Assembly (NCBI GenBank): GCA_965199935.1
Contig: CBDATD010000001.1
Span: 620,001 to 684,000, forward strand
Reading direction: 5' to 3'
DNA from: JAPPLG01 sp965199935
GTDB lineage: Bacteria > Bdellovibrionota > Bdellovibrionia > Bdellovibrionales > UBA1609
DNA: 64,000 bases
Made by a program: the position numbers and the translations under genes. Position 1 is the first letter of the stretch, and the number at the start of each line of letters is the position of its first letter. The notes under the pieces are model-generated. The model was not told the origin of the DNA. It saw nothing but the letters and a program-made list of their open reading frames with translations, and made no database searches. Below, in pieces: positions 8,564 to 16,398 of the stretch.

Positions 8564-9481
8564 TTATGAGGGTTTTGGTTGGTGAATTAATGCATTTCGA
8601 ATCTGTCCAACGTCGATATGATTTTCCACAATTTTAATAGCAGATGTACTACTCAATGTATGCATATAAGTATGATGAACTGTAAGCACTATATCTTGCA
8701 GTTCGTTATCTTCTTCAAGTGGATTAATTTTCAAACCGATATGTTGAGCTTCCTTAATACCAATGTGCCTAAAATGAGTTTTCATTTGCTTATGATCTGA
8801 TAGTTTATCCACTATTTGAGAAATATCTACATTTGTGTCTTTGTAAAACATTCCTGTCTTTAAATATTTTTTCACTATTTCTTTTGACCACTGAATAGCA
8901 TTTTCACAAGACAATATAAGGCTTGGATGATATTTACTTATAATGACCTGCCACAAAGGAATTTTTTCCGGCTGATCTTTAATTTCTTTTGCCGCTTTTT
9001 CAAACTCATCTAATATAGCACTGGCTGGAAGACCTCCAATTTGAGGGTCAATTGGGCCTAGATTAGATTGCTTACCCATATGTATATACTTTGAAGCACA
9101 AGCAATCATAGTTCCTGCTGACATTGCAATTTGAGGAATAAATACTTCAATATCAACACCAAACATTTCTCTTAAGTAGTCAATCAAAGATTCTGTTGCG
9201 GCAACTTCACCTCCTGGAGTATGAAGTATTAAATCCAATCCCTTTTTTCGATCCAGACCATGAATAACTGTCATAAAAGCATTTTTATCATTATCGTTAA
9301 TTTCCACACCTTTTATATTGGGTTTATCCAACCAACCTGAATAGTAAGCAATAATATTTCGTTTACGTTTTTGAAATAGTTTTTGGATATATTTTTGTCT
9401 TACAGTATGAAAAGGATCTTTTTTAGGATTAGCTTTAATTTCTTTTTGAAGCTCTTTTAAGATAACATTCCAGCTAGGCAT
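8564..9481 (-). CDS. SDH-type (ClpP/crotonase-fold) serine protease
   Basis: 305 residues. The central part reads like the serine dehydrogenase proteinase / SppA-ClpP superfamily: LDLILHTPGGEVAATE (oxyanion glycines), IPQIAMSAGTMIACAS (probable nucleophile Ser after Met) and KQSNLGPIDPQIGG. No signal peptide or membrane segment is evident, so it should be cytoplasmic. It starts 2 bp after a small upstream gene and likely forms a two-gene operon with it inside the tRNA-linked islet. Its substrate is unknown. Such proteases are often carried on mobile elements; a defence or toxin role here is only a hypothesis. Confidence 0.8.
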   Translation of the reverse strand: MPSWNVILKELQKEIKANPKKDPFHTVRQKYIQKLFQKRKRNIIAYYSGWLDKPNIKGVEINDNDKNAFMTVIHGLDRKKGLDLILHTPGGEVAATESLIDYLREMFGVDIEVFIPQIAMSAGTMIACASKYIHMGKQSNLGPIDPQIGGLPASAILDEFEKAAKEIKDQPEKIPLWQVIISKYHPSLILSCENAIQWSKEIVKKYLKTGMFYKDTNVDISQIVDKLSDHKQMKTHFRHIGIKEAQHIGLKINPLEEDNELQDIVLTVHHTYMHTLSSTSAIKIVENHIDVGQIRNALIHQPKPS

Positions 9482-9483
9482 AG

Positions 9484-9702
9484 TTAACCGGAATTACTTG
9501 TTGTTTTAAAAATAAGACCCGTTGTCCTTAATACAGAAAATTGCTTAAATGGCATATCATAGCCTTCAGATGGATGAGAATAATTTGGAAAATTGTCTTG
9601 ATTCATTAAACCAAGAGTATTGAATATCTGCTCAACTTCCTTTTTTCTTTTTTCCGATATGTACTTCAAATTAGAAGTTTGAGATTTGTTTTTATGATTC
9701 AT
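9484..9702 (-). CDS. Small hydrophilic protein upstream of the SDH-type protease
   Basis: 72 residues, Lys/Asn/Ser-rich, starting MNHKNKSQTSNLKY, with no recognised domain. Its TAA lies 2 bp before the ATG of the protease gene, implying co-translation. It could be a partner, substrate, or regulatory peptide of the protease, or simply an unrelated accessory gene. Not recognised. Confidence 0.5.
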   Translation of the reverse strand: MNHKNKSQTSNLKYISEKRKKEVEQIFNTLGLMNQDNFPNYSHPSEGYDMPFKQFSVLRTTGLIFKTTSNSG

Positions 9703-9926
9703 AAAATAAAAATCCCCCCCTACAATACTAGGCTACGAAAACCTACCTCTTATTTCAAGAGGTTTCTACCGATTTCAAAGGCTTAGAATAGAATTCGGCT
9801 ATTTTTGACGGGAATTTAACGGGATACTCCAGTTATGAGAGGTTATCAGCGGTTGCTTGCGGGATTTAAGAGTGGGTTTTTGTTAGTTAGTTGAGTTATT
9901 TTAGCTCACTTTAAACTCTTTTATTT

Positions 9927-9943
9927 TCCTTCAGCCCCTGCCA
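9927..9943 (+). repeat. Putative attR: copy of the tRNA 3' end
   Basis: TCCTTCAGCCCCTGCCA repeats the tRNA 3' end in direct orientation with a single A-to-G change at the discriminator. Nothing else of a tRNA is present around it, so it is a partial copy left by integration rather than a second tRNA. Confidence 0.7.
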
Positions 9944-10394
9944 TTTCTTCTATAAGTATTTAAAATGATTTACTGTAATATAGAATTGCGTTGATGAGTC
10001 CTCTTGATTGGACCGTTTTTTGTCCAGCTGAGTTTGCTTTGCCACCTTCTGTTTTGCTCAATCATATAACCTCATACAGTCCATAACCATTAAAAAAGTC
10101 TGATCAGGAGTTCTCCAAATGCAAGCGTGTGAAAGCAGAGCTTCTTGTGGGATACATAGCTGGACTTTGGGATAGATGTTCTTTCCTCAGGATTTTTTTA
10201 TTTATCTTTTAAATAAAAATTTCCGTTCCTTCAAGAGGTATGGAACATAAAAGTATTTTTTTATATTTATTAAAGAGTATATCCCTTGAACATGATGCAA
10301 ATGTGAAGGGGGGGGGGTAGCTCATAAGAGATTATTTTATTCTCATTGCAAGAATAAAATTTTCTTTTCTTTCATTTGTGTTCTCTTTTTTTTA
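9944..10394. other. Gene-poor stretch with a hairpin and a G10 run
   Basis: No convincing coding region is seen. A hairpin TGGAC/GTCCA with an 8-base T-rich loop lies at 10009-10026 and could terminate transcription. The stretch near 10060-10200 is less AT-rich than its flanks and may be residue of a lost gene. A run of ten G occupies 10308-10317. Confidence 0.5.
10308..10317 (+). repeat. Ten-G homopolymer upstream of a lipoprotein gene
   Basis: Ten consecutive G in an AT-rich genome, about 40-80 bp before the coding start of the next gene. Long G runs are slippage-prone and often cause phase variation. Here it sits in the leader, where length changes could alter promoter spacing or an upstream start. 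Confidence 0.6.
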
Positions 10395-11918
10395 TTGAGC
10401 AGTGTTTTTTCAAGCTGTCAGATACCAAGTGCTGTTTTAGCTTCTCAAAATGATGAATTTGAATCTGAGTGTGATATTTATACACAAAGATGTCCTAGAG
10501 CCGGAGAATGGTCCTCTGGTTCTTCAGGATCAAGAAGAAGATCCAGCGGGTCCAGATCTGCCCCTGAAGAGCCTCCGCCTCCGCCCCCTAAACTTTCTCC
10601 GGAAGTAAACAAAGCAAAAAAATATATGTGCTGTCAGTACGATGAAATGTTTGAAAAAATTACTGATGGATTGGATATTGATATAGATAAAGACGGATAT
10701 TTGACTAGGATTGGTTTATCTTCCAAAGAAAAAAATACTGAATGTATTGAGTTTGAAAAGCATACCATCCTATGCCCGGATGTGGAATCTGTCAGAGGAT
10801 GTTTAAGAGTGCAGGAAATAGACGATCCTTCAACAACCGAGAGAGAGTCTAATAGTTTTGATCTAGTTTGCATTGAAGAAGACAGAAGCTATCTAGGAGA
10901 AAATGAAAGTGATCAATTAAGAAATTTAATAGAAGATGATGTGTTTGATAAAAGTTGGATGAGTGAGATAAATAAACTCAGCAATGATGAAAAAGATCGT
11001 TTTTTCAGACAAGGTCTTCGCAGCTCTGATCTTACTTGCAATTCAAAGCCAACAATACATATAGATCTTCTGGAAAAAAACACTTGTCAGAAAAACGGCT
11101 TTCCAAGTTTATGTGAAATATATAATTTAAGGAAGCTTTTAAGAACATTGGAACGGGAAGTTTCTAATAATAATATTTTAAAAAGAGAATTAGGATATAT
11201 TAGGGGTATAATATATACCCCCCCTAGTGGTTTAGAAATGTCGGAAAAAGAATTTATTGAATTACAGCTGCAAAAAGGAGAATGCGAGAAGGATTTAGAA
11301 GCGGCAGATGAGGCAAATCGTGGAGGCATTCAAGACGAAATAGATGAGATATCTGAGAGTATTGGAGAAATAGAAACTCGTATTGAGGAAAAAGAGTCCG
11401 AATTTGAAGAAATAAATACTGATATAGACATTGATGGCTACGACACCCTTGCTGATTATATTTATGCAGTGTTGAGTGATAGTATTTCTGAAGGTGGTAG
11501 AACTAAACTTATGGAGAGAGTTTTAAAAAGACAAAAAAGAGATTTAAGAAAAAAACTCATTCTTTGTGTCTATAATGAAAATGAGGATTGTTTGAGTTCT
11601 GATGAAGAAAACGCTTTAAGGCGAAGCGGGATTGTACATATAGGCGAGTTTAAAGCCTTCGCGGAGAGAAAGTTTATAGATCAACACATTACAAGGGTGG
11701 AATGCGAAAACGGACTTGAATCCGGCAGCAGCTGTAGAGGTGTTTCGCCAAAACCTAGAGCAGAAAGATTAACAGAGAGCGAGTTGGATACAGCTGTAGA
11801 CAACTTTAAAACAGAGTTTAAGACAGAATTTTTAAAACTTAATGAATATTTTTCCAAAGTTCCCTATGGCTTGGCCTGCGGCGGTGAAAATCCTTCAAGA
11901 AACGCCTGTGAATATTAA
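10395..11918 (+). CDS. Cys-rich putative lipoprotein, coiled-coil
   Basis: About 507 residues from the TTG at 10395. The same frame is open upstream to about 10296 and reads KNKIFFSFICVLFFLLSSVFSSC, a lipoprotein signal with the Cys as likely lipidation site, but contains no ATG. Either a non-standard start is used near 10350, or slippage in the T8 run near 10386-10393 joins another frame (IARIKFSFLSFVF). The mature part has a Ser/Arg/Pro linker (six prolines in a row near residue 62), scattered Cys, and an acidic coiled-coil around residues 310-345 (EIDEISESIGEIETRIEE). No known domain recognised. Confidence 0.7.
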   Translation: MSSVFSSCQIPSAVLASQNDEFESECDIYTQRCPRAGEWSSGSSGSRRRSSGSRSAPEEPPPPPPKLSPEVNKAKKYMCCQYDEMFEKITDGLDIDIDKDGYLTRIGLSSKEKNTECIEFEKHTILCPDVESVRGCLRVQEIDDPSTTERESNSFDLVCIEEDRSYLGENESDQLRNLIEDDVFDKSWMSEINKLSNDEKDRFFRQGLRSSDLTCNSKPTIHIDLLEKNTCQKNGFPSLCEIYNLRKLLRTLEREVSNNNILKRELGYIRGIIYTPPSGLEMSEKEFIELQLQKGECEKDLEAADEANRGGIQDEIDEISESIGEIETRIEEKESEFEEINTDIDIDGYDTLADYIYAVLSDSISEGGRTKLMERVLKRQKRDLRKKLILCVYNENEDCLSSDEENALRRSGIVHIGEFKAFAERKFIDQHITRVECENGLESGSSCRGVSPKPRAERLTESELDTAVDNFKTEFKTEFLKLNEYFSKVPYGLACGGENPSRNACEY

Positions 11919-11971
11919 AAATAATTTAACCAGCGATAACAGTCTTTGAAAAGAGAAAAGATCTATGAACC

Positions 11972-13039
11972 TTATTTCAAATTTTTTTCTGTGAACAGTA
12001 AATGGGAGTTTTCTTTAACAACAATTATTTTTTGCCCTGTTCGGCTGTTGTCTTTCCAAATAAGGCTGTACTTTCCAGGCTTTAGAGGTCCGGACTCAAA
12101 AGGAGTAAAACCTGACTTGCCCGCTACTTCAATATACATCCATTGATGGCTTCGGATGTTTATAGATCCGAAACTTGGAGATTTCAGCATACCGCTGTTC
12201 ATTAAACCTAGTGCAGACAAACCCAGGAAAAATATAAGAAAAGAACTTTTTTTCCCTTTAAAATTTGTTTGAAGAAGCTCCGGAGGCTGGTCAGTTTTCG
12301 TATTCTCCTGATTTAAAATAAAATTCACTTTTTTTGCCAATGTATTTTGAGCTTGTTTGTAATAAATAAATTCTTTAATTCTTCTATTTTGAGGCAGAGG
12401 ATCCAATAATGTATCTCCTTCTTTGGAAAAGTCTTTTTTGACATCCTCATTTTCTAATTCTAAAGTTTTTTCCAGTACGCCCAATGAGAATAAATCGGAC
12501 TCGAAACTTGGCCTCTCTCCTTTTAAAATTTCCGGAGCTGAAAATCCAGGCGTATATGAAATGTTAGAACCCAAGTAATTGGCTTTTCCAAAATCAATGA
12601 GTCGAATACAGCCTTTTCGATCCACAAGCACATTGGATAAACTTAAATCTCCATGAACCAGTCCTTGTTTGTTCAAATCTATAAGACCTTGTTGGATTTT
12701 TAAGCAGATAAGAGAAACTTCAAAAGGATTTAAAGCTTGAGATTGACGAATCAACTGAAATAAATTAATTCCATCAACCCACTCTAAGACTAGGGCGGGT
12801 TTGTTTTCAATTTTCTCAAAATTTAAAACAGAGATACAAAAAGAAGATTGCACTTTCAGGAGAGAATCCAATTCCAATGGATAAGAGGGAGATAGAGTTT
12901 TAAAAACTTTAAGCAAGACTTTTTGCCGCACCCAAGGATAGTCCGGATTTTTTCTATGAGCCGTGCAAACGGCAACCTGTTCATTATCTGAGAGAACCTT
13001 CTGAACATCATAAACAGAGGATTTGGAGCGAAGCTTCAT
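11972..13039 (-). CDS. Ser/Thr protein kinase-like membrane protein with PEGA-like tail
   Basis: 355 residues. Kinase landmarks in order: VLLKVFK (candidate ATP-binding Lys), LVHGDLSLSNVLV (catalytic loop, HGD for HRD), LIDFGKAN (DFG) and SAPEIL (APE). After about residue 265 a single membrane helix follows (SFLIFFLGLSALGLM), and the C-terminus YIEVAGKSG...LKPGKYSLIWKD resembles a periplasmic PEGA domain. No clear glycine-rich loop is seen, so activity is likely but not certain. It lies downstream of a small secreted protein and the TadB/TadC pair on the same strand, possibly one unit. Confidence 0.8.
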   Translation of the reverse strand: MKLRSKSSVYDVQKVLSDNEQVAVCTAHRKNPDYPWVRQKVLLKVFKTLSPSYPLELDSLLKVQSSFCISVLNFEKIENKPALVLEWVDGINLFQLIRQSQALNPFEVSLICLKIQQGLIDLNKQGLVHGDLSLSNVLVDRKGCIRLIDFGKANYLGSNISYTPGFSAPEILKGERPSFESDLFSLGVLEKTLELENEDVKKDFSKEGDTLLDPLPQNRRIKEFIYYKQAQNTLAKKVNFILNQENTKTDQPPELLQTNFKGKKSSFLIFFLGLSALGLMNSGMLKSPSFGSINIRSHQWMYIEVAGKSGFTPFESGPLKPGKYSLIWKDNSRTGQKIIVVKENSHLLFTEKNLK

Positions 13040-13114
13040 TAGACCATTTTTAAATAAGAATGATGTAACAAGTCAAATTGATTTGAAAAAATTAAAATTA
13101 AAAAAAATCAATAT

Positions 13115-13507
13115 TTACAATGAATTTCTCTTAAGGAGGTCTTTTAAAGGAGAATTTTGTTGTTGATATTTCAAGATTTTTTCTTTTTCTTCTAAAACTT
13201 TTAAACATTGAGGGCTTATAGCTTCATTTTTCAGAAAATGAGAAATTTCATGAAGTTTTATGGATTCTAATGGGGCTTTCGTGCATTGTTTGTCCAAGTA
13301 TTTTTTTAAATCTCTAGAAAGAGGGGTTATTCGATAGCAGGAAATGGGGATTTTATTTTTTTCCAGTTGCTTTTGGCAAAGGTGAGTCAACGTGCTTTTT
13401 TCTAAATGGCTTTGCTTTCTTTTTTCTATTTCCTGAATAGAAGATGCTTTTATCAGCTGTTCAGTCAAACCAAAAACAAAAAGCGGAGATATAAGAAGTT
13501 TCACCAT
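13115..13507 (-). CDS. Small secreted hypothetical protein
   Basis: 130 residues starting MVKLLISPLFVFGLTEQLIKAS, a plausible but short export signal, followed by a Lys/Glu-rich body with several Cys. No domain recognised. It is flanked on the same strand by tadC-like (112 bp upstream) and the kinase-like gene (75 bp downstream). Confidence 0.6.
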   Translation of the reverse strand: MVKLLISPLFVFGLTEQLIKASSIQEIEKRKQSHLEKSTLTHLCQKQLEKNKIPISCYRITPLSRDLKKYLDKQCTKAPLESIKLHEISHFLKNEAISPQCLKVLEEKEKILKYQQQNSPLKDLLKRNSL

Positions 13508-13619
13508 ACAAAGGATGTATGCAAATTAAGTGACAGGTCATGGAAGAAATGAAAAAAAGATTAAAAATTTCAGTGTTTTTATGTATTTAAATTAAAAAAC
13601 CCTCTGTATTTGCAGTGCG

Positions 13620-14051
13620 TTAATACTGAAGCTCCCCCAACAATTTGGACAACAATGGACCAAAAATGATCAGCAGAAAGGCTGGAAGCTGAAGTAAAAG
13701 AAGGGGGATCATTACAATAAAAGGCAGTTTTTGCAGTTGATTATCTAGGTCTCTGTGAGAGGCCCTGATCATTTCAGCTTCTAAAATTTCTAGAGATTTC
13801 AATATTTGGTCTCCTTCTAAACCTTGAGCCAGCACTTCCACTAGCATTTTTCGAAAGGGATGAGTAAAGGGTTTAGGCGGATCACTGCTTTCTGATTCTA
13901 TTTGGAAGAGCCATAAACCCAAATCTTGAGCAAAACTGCAGTCCAAGGTCTCCTTGACATATTCCTTAATGGATTCTCGTGTGGATGTTCCAGATTGAAT
14001 TTTAAGTTTGATGTTCAGCAAAGCTCTTAGTGGAGGCGCTAAAGAGTCCAT
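13620..14051 (-). CDS. TadC-like type II secretion F-domain protein
   Basis: 143 residues from the ATG at 14051 (MDSLAPPLRALLNIK). The body resembles the second F-domain protein of Tad pilus systems: a helical cytoplasmic part with GLEGDQILKSLEILEAE and a C-terminal hydrophobic hairpin (FIVMIPLLLLQLPAFLLIIFG). It overlaps the end of the upstream TadB-like gene by 13 bp, indicating coupling. It is shorter than most TadC proteins, lacking N-terminal membrane segments. Confidence 0.7.
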   Translation of the reverse strand: MDSLAPPLRALLNIKLKIQSGTSTRESIKEYVKETLDCSFAQDLGLWLFQIESESSDPPKPFTHPFRKMLVEVLAQGLEGDQILKSLEILEAEMIRASHRDLDNQLQKLPFIVMIPLLLLQLPAFLLIIFGPLLSKLLGELQY

Positions 14052-14773
14052 CGAATTTTTCTCCCTAAAATAAAGATTAAAAAAGATCCGCTCACAAACA
14101 GAAACAAAGAAAAAAGCATCAAAGTTAAAAACTCTGCATGATGATGCCAAAGAATAAAAATGAATAAAGCTAAGTAAAGAAGAGTCATAATAAGAGATTG
14201 CAGTCGAATTTGCAGTAAGACCTGATAGGATTTTCTGCGGAATAAATCTTCAATTTTCATTGCTGATCGAATGTAATGAAGGCGGGTCAGAGGCTGTGGA
14301 TCTTGATCGGCTTGTTTAAAAGTTTTAAAAGCAAATAAAAACTCCTTAGCCTGATTTGGATTAATCTCCTGAGCATACATCATGCGGTCTCTTAATTCTT
14401 TTAAATCATCTTGAACCCATCCAGAATCTATAGATTCAATGCTTTGAGTAAGAGCTTCTCTGAAACTATTTCCCATTTTCATTCTGGTAATGACTGTGTC
14501 CAGTAAAAATAAAAACTGCTGGCGAAAATAATCCAGTCTTTTGTAAATCCAGAAGTATTCTGCTGTCATAAAAATGAAAATAGGAGCATAAATGCTAAAA
14601 ACAAGAGGCAAGGCGCCTAAAGGCAAAACCAATATAATGAGGACTAAGTAGCTGAAAATACAAGATTTAATGGTGAATTCTGAAAAAACTTTGTGGGACT
14701 GCTGAGTGTAAGTTTGATAAGCAAACCACAATCCGAAAAGTAAGTGTAAAGATAAAATAATCGGAATCATCAT
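14039..14773 (-). CDS. TadB-like type II secretion F-domain membrane protein
   Basis: 244 residues with N-terminal membrane helices (IILSLHLLFGLWFAY; SYLVLIILVLPLGALPLVFSIYAPIF), a cytoplasmic F domain (GNSFREALTQSIES, LRDRMMYAQEINPNQAK) and C-terminal helices. TadB/TadC form the inner-membrane platform of Tad pili. No Tad ATPase (CpaF/TadA) lies beside it in the window, so the pair is either an orphan or its partners are elsewhere. Confidence 0.72.
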   Translation of the reverse strand: MMIPIILSLHLLFGLWFAYQTYTQQSHKVFSEFTIKSCIFSYLVLIILVLPLGALPLVFSIYAPIFIFMTAEYFWIYKRLDYFRQQFLFLLDTVITRMKMGNSFREALTQSIESIDSGWVQDDLKELRDRMMYAQEINPNQAKEFLFAFKTFKQADQDPQPLTRLHYIRSAMKIEDLFRRKSYQVLLQIRLQSLIMTLLYLALFIFILWHHHAEFLTLMLFSLFLFVSGSFLIFILGRKIRWTL

Positions 14774-14888
14774 GCCCTTTATACATTTTTATTTTGTTAA
14801 ATTTTAGATTTAAAAAAAAATATTTGACGATAATCACAGTAAACAGGCAAACTTAAAAAATGTAGAAATCTTCAACAGGGAGGAAATC

Positions 14889-15335
14889 ATGGCTGTGAAG
14901 AAAAAATCAGGCAGAAAGAAGAAAGCTGGAGCTAAAAAGAAATCAGTAGTGAGAAGAAAGAAGAAGGCTGGAGCTAAAAGAAAGAAGAAGGCTGGAGCTA
15001 AAAGAAAGAAGTCCGCGGGAAGAAAGAAGAAGGCTGGAGCTAAAAGAAAGAAGTCCGCGGGAAGAAAGAAGAAGGCTGGAGCTAAAAGAAAGAAGTCCGC
15101 AGGCAGAAAGAAGAAAGCTGGAGCTAAAAGAAAGAAGTCCGCAGGCAGAAAGAAGAAGGCTGGAGCTAAAAGAAAGAAGTCCGCAGGCAGAAAGAAGAAG
15201 GCTGGAGCTAAAAGAAAGAAGTCCGCAGGCAGAAAGAAGAAGGCTGGAGCTAAAAGAAAGAAGTCCTCAGGCAGAAAGAAGAAGGCTGGAGCCAAAAAGA
15301 AAGTAAGACGCAAAAGACGTTCTTCAAAAAAATAA
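14889..15335 (+). CDS. Lysine-rich histone-H1-like repeat protein
   Basis: 148 residues composed almost only of Lys, Arg, Ala, Gly and Ser. A 14-residue unit AGAKRKKSAGRKKK is repeated seven times, with partial units at both ends. Composition matches bacterial histone-H1-like (Hc1/AlgP-type) tails that bind and condense DNA. There is a good Shine-Dalgarno AGGGAGG before the ATG. Repeat number is probably variable between strains. Role in nucleoid compaction is inferred from composition. Confidence 0.85.
   Translation: MAVKKKSGRKKKAGAKKKSVVRRKKKAGAKRKKKAGAKRKKSAGRKKKAGAKRKKSAGRKKKAGAKRKKSAGRKKKAGAKRKKSAGRKKKAGAKRKKSAGRKKKAGAKRKKSAGRKKKAGAKRKKSSGRKKKAGAKKKVRRKRRSSKK
14991..15284 (+). repeat. 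Seven tandem 42-bp coding repeats
   Basis: The 42-bp unit encodes AGAKRKKSAGRKKK. Copies 1-2 use the silent variant CCGCGGGA, copies 3-6 share CCGCAGGC, and copy 7 has CCTCAGGC, which shows stepwise recent duplication within the array. Confidence 0.95.
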
Positions 15336-15349
15336 TTCGTTGAAGTAAA

Positions 15350-15392
15350 CCTTGTAGTCTCACTTCTTGCACCTGAGAAGTGAGATGCAAGG
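15350..15392 (+). terminator. Strong hairpin after the histone-like gene
   Basis: A perfect 10-bp stem TCTCACTTCT/AGAAGTGAGA with an 8-base loop is extended below small bulges by CCTTG/CAAGG. It lies 15 bp after the stop codon. The following bases are T-rich only later, so it could be a terminator or an RNA-stabilising 3' structure. Confidence 0.6.
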
Positions 15393-15462
15393 GGTTTGAT
15401 AGATTCTTTATTTTAAAAAATAAACTTGGTTTCTTAAGAGAGATTGGATATTTGAGAAAAAC

Positions 15463-16398
15463 ATGAAGAGAAAAGTTTCCATTATTGGTGCAGGTTTTGT
15501 AGGCACCACAGCGGCGCACTGGCTGGCTGTTCAGGGTTTATTTGACGTAGTGCTTCTGGATGTAGAAGAAGGGCCTGCCCAGGGCAAGGCTTTGGATTTA
15601 TCTCAGTCTTTGGCTGTCGAAGGAGTGGATGTACAAATTCAAGGCACGAAAGATTATTTGAAGACTAAAGACTCTGATCTTGTTGTCATTACAGCGGGTT
15701 TTCCAAGAAGGGAAGGAATGAACCGGGATGATTTGCTGAAAATAAATTCGGATGTGATTACTTCTGTATGTCAAAAAATTAAGGAGTTTTCTCCATCTGC
15801 TTTTGTTATTGTGGTTTCCAATCCTTTGGATATTATGGCTTACCAGGCAAAAAGAGTTTTAAATTTTCCAAAGCAAAAAGTGCTGGGGATGGCCGGTATT
15901 TTAGATACAGCTCGTTTCAAAACTTTTATTTCAGAGGAATTAAATATCAGTGTCAAAGACGTGCATACGATGGTTTTGGGGGGGCATGGAGATACCATGG
16001 TGCCTGTTTTGAGTCAAACTTTTGCAGGGGGCCGGCTGATATCAGAAATACTGCCTGAATCTCGTATTAAAGCTTTAGTCCAGAGAACAAAAAAAGGCGG
16101 AGGGGAAATTGTTAAGCTGTTAAAAAAAGGTTCAGCTTATTTTGCTCCTTCAAGGGGAGTTTTAGAAATGGTTCAAGCTATTCTACAAGATCAGAAAAGA
16201 GTCCTTCCATGTACTGTCTATTTAGAAGGAGAGTATGGGCATCAAGATCTCTATATTGGGGTCCCTTGTCAACTTGGAGCAAAAGGAGTGGAAAAAATCG
16301 TGGAAATATCCTTAACAGACGAAGAAAAACAAGATTTTCACAAGTCTGCTCAGGCCATTCGAAAGGGTCAAACTCTTTTGAAGGAGATTTGCCCGTGA
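15463..16398 (+). CDS. mdh: Malate dehydrogenase (LDH-like)
   Basis: Oxidises malate to oxaloacetate with NAD in the TCA cycle. 311 residues. Rossmann motif GAGFVGTTAAHW at the N-terminus, VVITAGFPRREGMNRDDLL (substrate Arg residues) and catalytic HGD in GGHGDTMVP. The active-site loop with arginines favours malate over lactate. First gene of mdh-sucC-sucD; its TGA overlaps the sucC GTG by 4 bp. Confidence 0.95.
   Translation: MKRKVSIIGAGFVGTTAAHWLAVQGLFDVVLLDVEEGPAQGKALDLSQSLAVEGVDVQIQGTKDYLKTKDSDLVVITAGFPRREGMNRDDLLKINSDVITSVCQKIKEFSPSAFVIVVSNPLDIMAYQAKRVLNFPKQKVLGMAGILDTARFKTFISEELNISVKDVHTMVLGGHGDTMVPVLSQTFAGGRLISEILPESRIKALVQRTKKGGGEIVKLLKKGSAYFAPSRGVLEMVQAILQDQKRVLPCTVYLEGEYGHQDLYIGVPCQLGAKGVEKIVEISLTDEEKQDFHKSAQAIRKGQTLLKEICP

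Larger units (their letters stand above)
7676..9943. mobile_element. 2.3-kb tRNA-seated genomic islet, integrase lost
   Basis: The segment between the tRNA and the repeated tRNA 3' end is more AT-rich than its surroundings. It carries a protease gene pair, a broken gene on the minus strand, a truncated XRE-like start and many palindromes, and it separates the housekeeping operon from the next chromosomal genes. Near its right end two ACGGGA repeats (9808 and 9819, 11 bp apart) resemble integrase arm-site repeats. No integrase gene remains. That it is an integrated element is inferred from the direct repeats and content. Confidence 0.65.

Noticed and set aside
9927..9943. Second tRNA gene
   Set aside because: Only the 3' end is present; no D or anticodon arm upstream. 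Treated as an att copy.
14991..15284. CRISPR array
   Set aside because: Repeats are contiguous without spacers and in frame with a protein; no cas genes. The 108-bp and 204-bp repeats fail for the same reason.
14834..15313. Long minus-strand frame rich in Phe/Leu opposite the lysine-rich gene
   Set aside because: It is the complement of the 42-bp repeats; periodic coding on one strand opens the other. The plus frame has a start site and sensible composition.
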